Assembly: GCA_022885665.1 (NCBI GenBank)
Contig: JAGQDJ010000016.1
Coordinates: 672,626-736,625 of the forward strand
From: Triops longicaudatus
Taxonomy: Eukaryota; Arthropoda; Branchiopoda; Notostraca; Triopsidae
Reading direction: 5' to 3'
Length of the DNA: 64,000 bases
Part shown: positions 60,835 through 64,000 of the stretch, one piece after another
Position numbering within the stretch: position 1 is the stretch's first letter
How the letters are laid out: each line of letters opens with the position of its first letter
Notes under the pieces: generated by a model
Database searches by the model: none
What the model saw: only the letters and a program-made list of their open reading frames with translations
What the model was told of the DNA's origin: nothing
Program-made: the position numbers and the translations under genes

Positions 60835-62936
60835 TCAGCTTCTAAGTAGCTTTTTCGCTGTTGATCCTTTGGTCTTCTCATTTTTCAGCGATGAAGACGG
60901 TTTCGCCCATGATTGCTGCTCGCTGTCGAAAAGTACGACGAAAGCTACTCCTGCAGCGATTAGGAGAGCTCCGAAGAGCAACATGACCATCGACCATTCT
61001 TCAAGCGTTCCCTGTGAAATAGTAAATCAATATTTTTTAAAAATTCGAGGAAAAAGATGTTGTCTTACATATGGAACCATGGCAGAAATAATGGGCGGCA
61101 GGATGAACCCAGGAATGGCGCCAAAAGTATTGGAAACGCCCTGTAGCAAGCCCGCGTACTGCGGTGCGATATCTAGGAACGCGTAAGCGTACCCTCCCAC
61201 GACAGCGAACTCTGAGAACGCTTGAGCCACGGAAATCATGGTTACGGCCGCGTACCGGGCGTCGGAAGTCAATAACGCAGTGCAGATTAATGCAAGAGCG
61301 GGGACAAAGCTTCCTAAGATAAAATTGCTTTAATAAGTAACACAAATTATGTAAATGAAAAAAATGATACATTTTACGTAAATGTATGTCTAAATGTATA
61401 TCTTGCAAAAAATTATCGTTGCTATCTATGACACAAAACACATAACGGTTACTGTAACTTACCGATTGAGTTGAAAATTTTCCGTTGGGTGGTCAAACTA
61501 CAGATATTCAACGTGCGAATCCAGTCAAAAAGCGGACCAACTGCGTAATGTGCACCTAATGCAGCTAACGAAGGCACCGACGACAAGATTCCGTTCTGCA
61601 GAAATTACGAACATTGAATGACATAATCTTTCAGCAAAAATAAAATTTTCAACTAAAAAATCGACAAAATTAAATAAACACCAATCAATAGAAAACAAAT
61701 TAATAAGCAAAAATTTTATTAAATAAATTACTTCTTCGGTAGGAAATCCAAGCGCATCTCGCAGATAGTTCGGCAAAAACATGCCCAGACTCAAAAACGC
61801 CCCGAAATGAAACAAGTTTGTCACTATCAAGCCCCAAAACGGAACACATGTGAAAATAGCTTTCCACGGAGTTTTGGTATTCTAGCAAAAATCTCGTTAA
61901 CACTTTACTTATATTTCTTTGTTTTGCGAATTATTTCGCTTTTTTAGGTGTCTATCAATACTTAGGTAAAATAACGTACTTTGGACGACTTATTGGGCGG
62001 ATTCAACGTGGACAAGTACAATTTCTCCTTCTTGCTGATGAAAGGATGATTCTCTGGCTTGTCGTAGACTAGAAAAGCGCCGAATACGGACCAAGCGAGA
62101 CTCAAAGCGCCGAAAACGTAGAAAATGGATGGCCATCCGCCGGCGTATTGGCACAAGAACGCGGCTGCGACATTCACGAAGCAGCTTGCAATGGAAAATC
62201 CCGAGAAGGTGATGGCCAATAGCAAGCCTTGCTCGCGGGGAACGGTCCATGCGCCGATTAAGGGCAAAAAGGCCGGCAAAGCCATGCCCATAGCCATGCC
62301 GTTAACCAACCGCAGCCAAAAAAGTGCCTCAACCGAATGCCTAGCCGTCACTGGACAAAGCACGCCCACCAGGCCCATGATGAACGCTGAAGACACCAGC
62401 AGCCATTTTCCACCTCCTGGTAATCGGTTCGTGGCCCAACCACTTAAGAACTGCGTGAGTACTAGGCCGAAGAAACCGGCTGTATGGAGTTTTCCCTGAG
62501 TTGGCAAATCCCAGTCAAATTCCTTAATCATCTACAAATTGAAATTGTCTTGGCGTAATGCTTATTAACTTAAAAAATGAATAAAAATAAAGACTTTGGT
62601 CGAGTTGTCTAGAGATCCTGATGCGTTAAAGGAAAGGGGTGTGTCTAGCATGCAAACCATTGCGAAGGCTAGTTGACTAGCATTGAATAAAATTGCCGCT
62701 GACGCCAGGAGTAAAAGAAACGCCAATCCAAGGCGGTAAGATCCCAATAAAGGACCTGTGATAAAATGAAGAAACAATTTTTATTTATTGAGATTTTTTA
62801 ATAAAATTATTTAGCTTTTACTTTTAATATTTTTCAGTTTCAGGTCCATGTCTTTGGAAGTATGAATGGCAGATTCACCAGCCAGCACTCCACGCCGATT
62901 AGGGGCATTTTTTCTTTGCCTTGAATCCTTATCCAT
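60835..62936 (-). CDS. SLC17-family anion/phosphate transporter (sialin-like, MFS)
   Basis: Seven exons (62936-62879, 62755-62595, 62531-61980, 61881-61732, 61595-61463, 61313-61069, 61011-60835) give 491 aa, the usual size. The hydrophobic pattern fits about 12 membrane helices in two halves. Motifs include WDLPTQGKLHTAGFFGLVLT, NGMAMGMALPAFLPLIGAW, GGWPSIFYVFG, a cytosolic loop ending KTPWKAIF, LPNYLRDALGF and APQYAGLLQGVSNTFGAIPG, all in SLC17 order. SLC17 members carry phosphate, sialic acid, glutamate, nucleotides or urate with Na+ or H+. The charged helix-4 region typical of vesicular glutamate transporters is not obvious, so the substrate is open. The first two exons are less certain: the donor after exon 2 is a weak AAA|GTCTTT, and the start is the only ATG giving the right phase. 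Confidence 0.87.
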
Positions 62937-63514
62937 GTCTACGTAATCGAAAATCTTATCTGTGACAAAAGAAATAACGATCGCGGTTGAATTAAAGCTT
63001 ACTTGAAAAAGGGGCCTAGAAGGTCTATTAAAACACAGGTAAATTCGCTTGCACTGGTGGAATGTAATAATAACGAATGTAATAATGATTAATAGGTTTT
63101 ACCTTAAGAGGCACAGTGGCAAAATCTTATCAGTGTTTGTGACTTTCAGCTGTAAAGATTATGTCCTAAATGCTACACGCTTGGACTCTTGACCGCTTAG
63201 TTCCAGCCCCCGTGACTCAGCATAAATAACTCAAAAGGATTTTTTTCTGAATGCATAATTTGGCTTACAATAACAGAACATTCCATAAGAAATATCCTAA
63301 GAAAATGAGGATGTATTATTGATAGGGATGGAACGGAAATTTGCGAGCCCTTAGGCACTTTGGGGAGAGCTTTAAGTGTATCAAATTTTCGCGCTAACGC
63401 GAATTTGGATACAATACGAGATGACGTCACTTCTCTTATGTGCTTCCATCTATTGGTGGAAAGTAAATAAAACTGCATAACGCGAGGATCACGCAAAACA
63501 GTATTTGTAGCAGA
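62937..63514. other. SLC17 upstream region and left flank of LINE fragment
   Basis: A minus-strand acceptor (TCACAG, near 62958-62963) suggests a 5' UTR intron for SLC17. An open frame of about 110 codons on the minus strand at 63197-63529 has no recognisable domain and partly overlaps the LINE frame. I see no reverse transcriptase motif here. Confidence 0.45.
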
Positions 63515-64000
63515 ATGATGGAATGCCATTATGGAGACGAGGTAGTATTCAGGGTCTTAGATCACAGGGAAAAAGGAATATATGCACAAATTAGTACATG
63601 GATAGAAGCCTATCAACTACCAGAAATAGAAGCAGGAAATATCTATGAGAAAAAAAGCGCTCCGTGGGATTTTGATGTAACATGCATTACGGATTCAATA
63701 CCAGGATTAGCCCCGAAATCAGGGTACCAGGCCGGAAGACACACAATAATTTTAGATTTTTTTGAGAAGCTTTACAAAGATAGGAAAAGAATCTTTACAG
63801 ATGGTTCAAAAGACGACGAAGGAAATGTAGGGGCAGGTTTATATGTGGAGTTTGAAGACAAGATGGTGGCTCTCGCTCTACCAAAATTTTCATCAGTAAT
63901 GGCACCCGAACTATATGCAATTTTGGAAGCTTTAAAATGTATAAGCATAGCGCAGGAAAATAAATACGTAATTTTTACAGATTCAAAGGCGGCAGTTTTG
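63515..64000 (+). mobile_element. Non-LTR retrotransposon fragment: RNase H domain, runs off window
   Basis: An open frame of 162 codons from ATG 63515 continues past the window edge. It carries RNase HI motifs in order: RIFTDGSKDDEGNVGAG (first catalytic Asp at residue 96), VMAPELYAILEALK (catalytic Glu) and YVIFTDSKAAV (second Asp). The preceding SAPWDFDV segment looks like the linker between reverse transcriptase and RNase H in jockey/I-type LINEs. In-frame stops begin at 63464 and no reverse transcriptase is visible upstream, so the copy is 5'-truncated or rearranged. Codons are more A-rich than in the host genes. The catalytic triad is intact, so it may be fairly young. Confidence 0.82.

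Noticed and set aside
1..64000. tRNA, rRNA, CRISPR or bacterial operon
   Set aside because: No paired tRNA A/B boxes, rRNA-like conserved blocks or regular spaced repeats were seen, and all recognised genes are intron-containing animal genes.

Overview
This window is animal nuclear DNA from an invertebrate, probably an arthropod; the species cannot be named from the sequence. Genes are split by GT-AG introns, many only 60-110 bp long, and the products are metazoan families. Gene models below were built by hand from splice sites, reading phase and family motifs. In every multi-exon model the phases close exactly.

Layout from left to right. Positions 1-5146 hold no gene I can support. At 5147-5727 (-) is a small secreted six-cysteine protein. 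It is divergent from a TOPORS-like RING E3 ligase at 6887-9019 (+). From 10715 to 40399 (-) lies one very large WNK kinase gene (14 coding exons, about 3037 aa) with a 12-kb first intron and a 3.5-kb glutamine/proline-rich exon. Next come SKP2 (42817-45175, +), the mitochondrial release factor MTRF1L (45356-47274, -), a kinesin-13/KIF2 (47708-53190, +), a SARA/ZFYVE9-type FYVE protein (54714-60391, +) and an SLC17 anion transporter (60835-62936, -). A LINE-type RNase H reading frame runs off the right edge (63515-64000, +).

The genes are arranged as divergent pairs (secreted protein/TOPORS, WNK/SKP2, MTRF1L/KIF2) and convergent pairs (TOPORS/WNK, SKP2/MTRF1L, SARA/SLC17). The tightest are SKP2/MTRF1L, with stops about 180 bp apart, and MTRF1L/KIF2, with ATGs 434 bp apart. 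There is no sign of a single pathway. The products serve ion and volume signalling (WNK), cell-cycle ubiquitylation (SKP2, TOPORS), mitochondrial translation termination, microtubule depolymerisation, TGF-beta/endosome signalling (SARA) and anion transport.

The WNK introns carry degraded repeats: pogo/Tigger-like terminal-repeat fragments, a 42-bp near-perfect palindrome, a 39-bp A run and a C-tract containing a 9-N gap. I found no operon, CRISPR array, rRNA, tRNA or prokaryote-like island. The least described item is the small secreted cysteine protein; the most striking is the glutamine-rich WNK.
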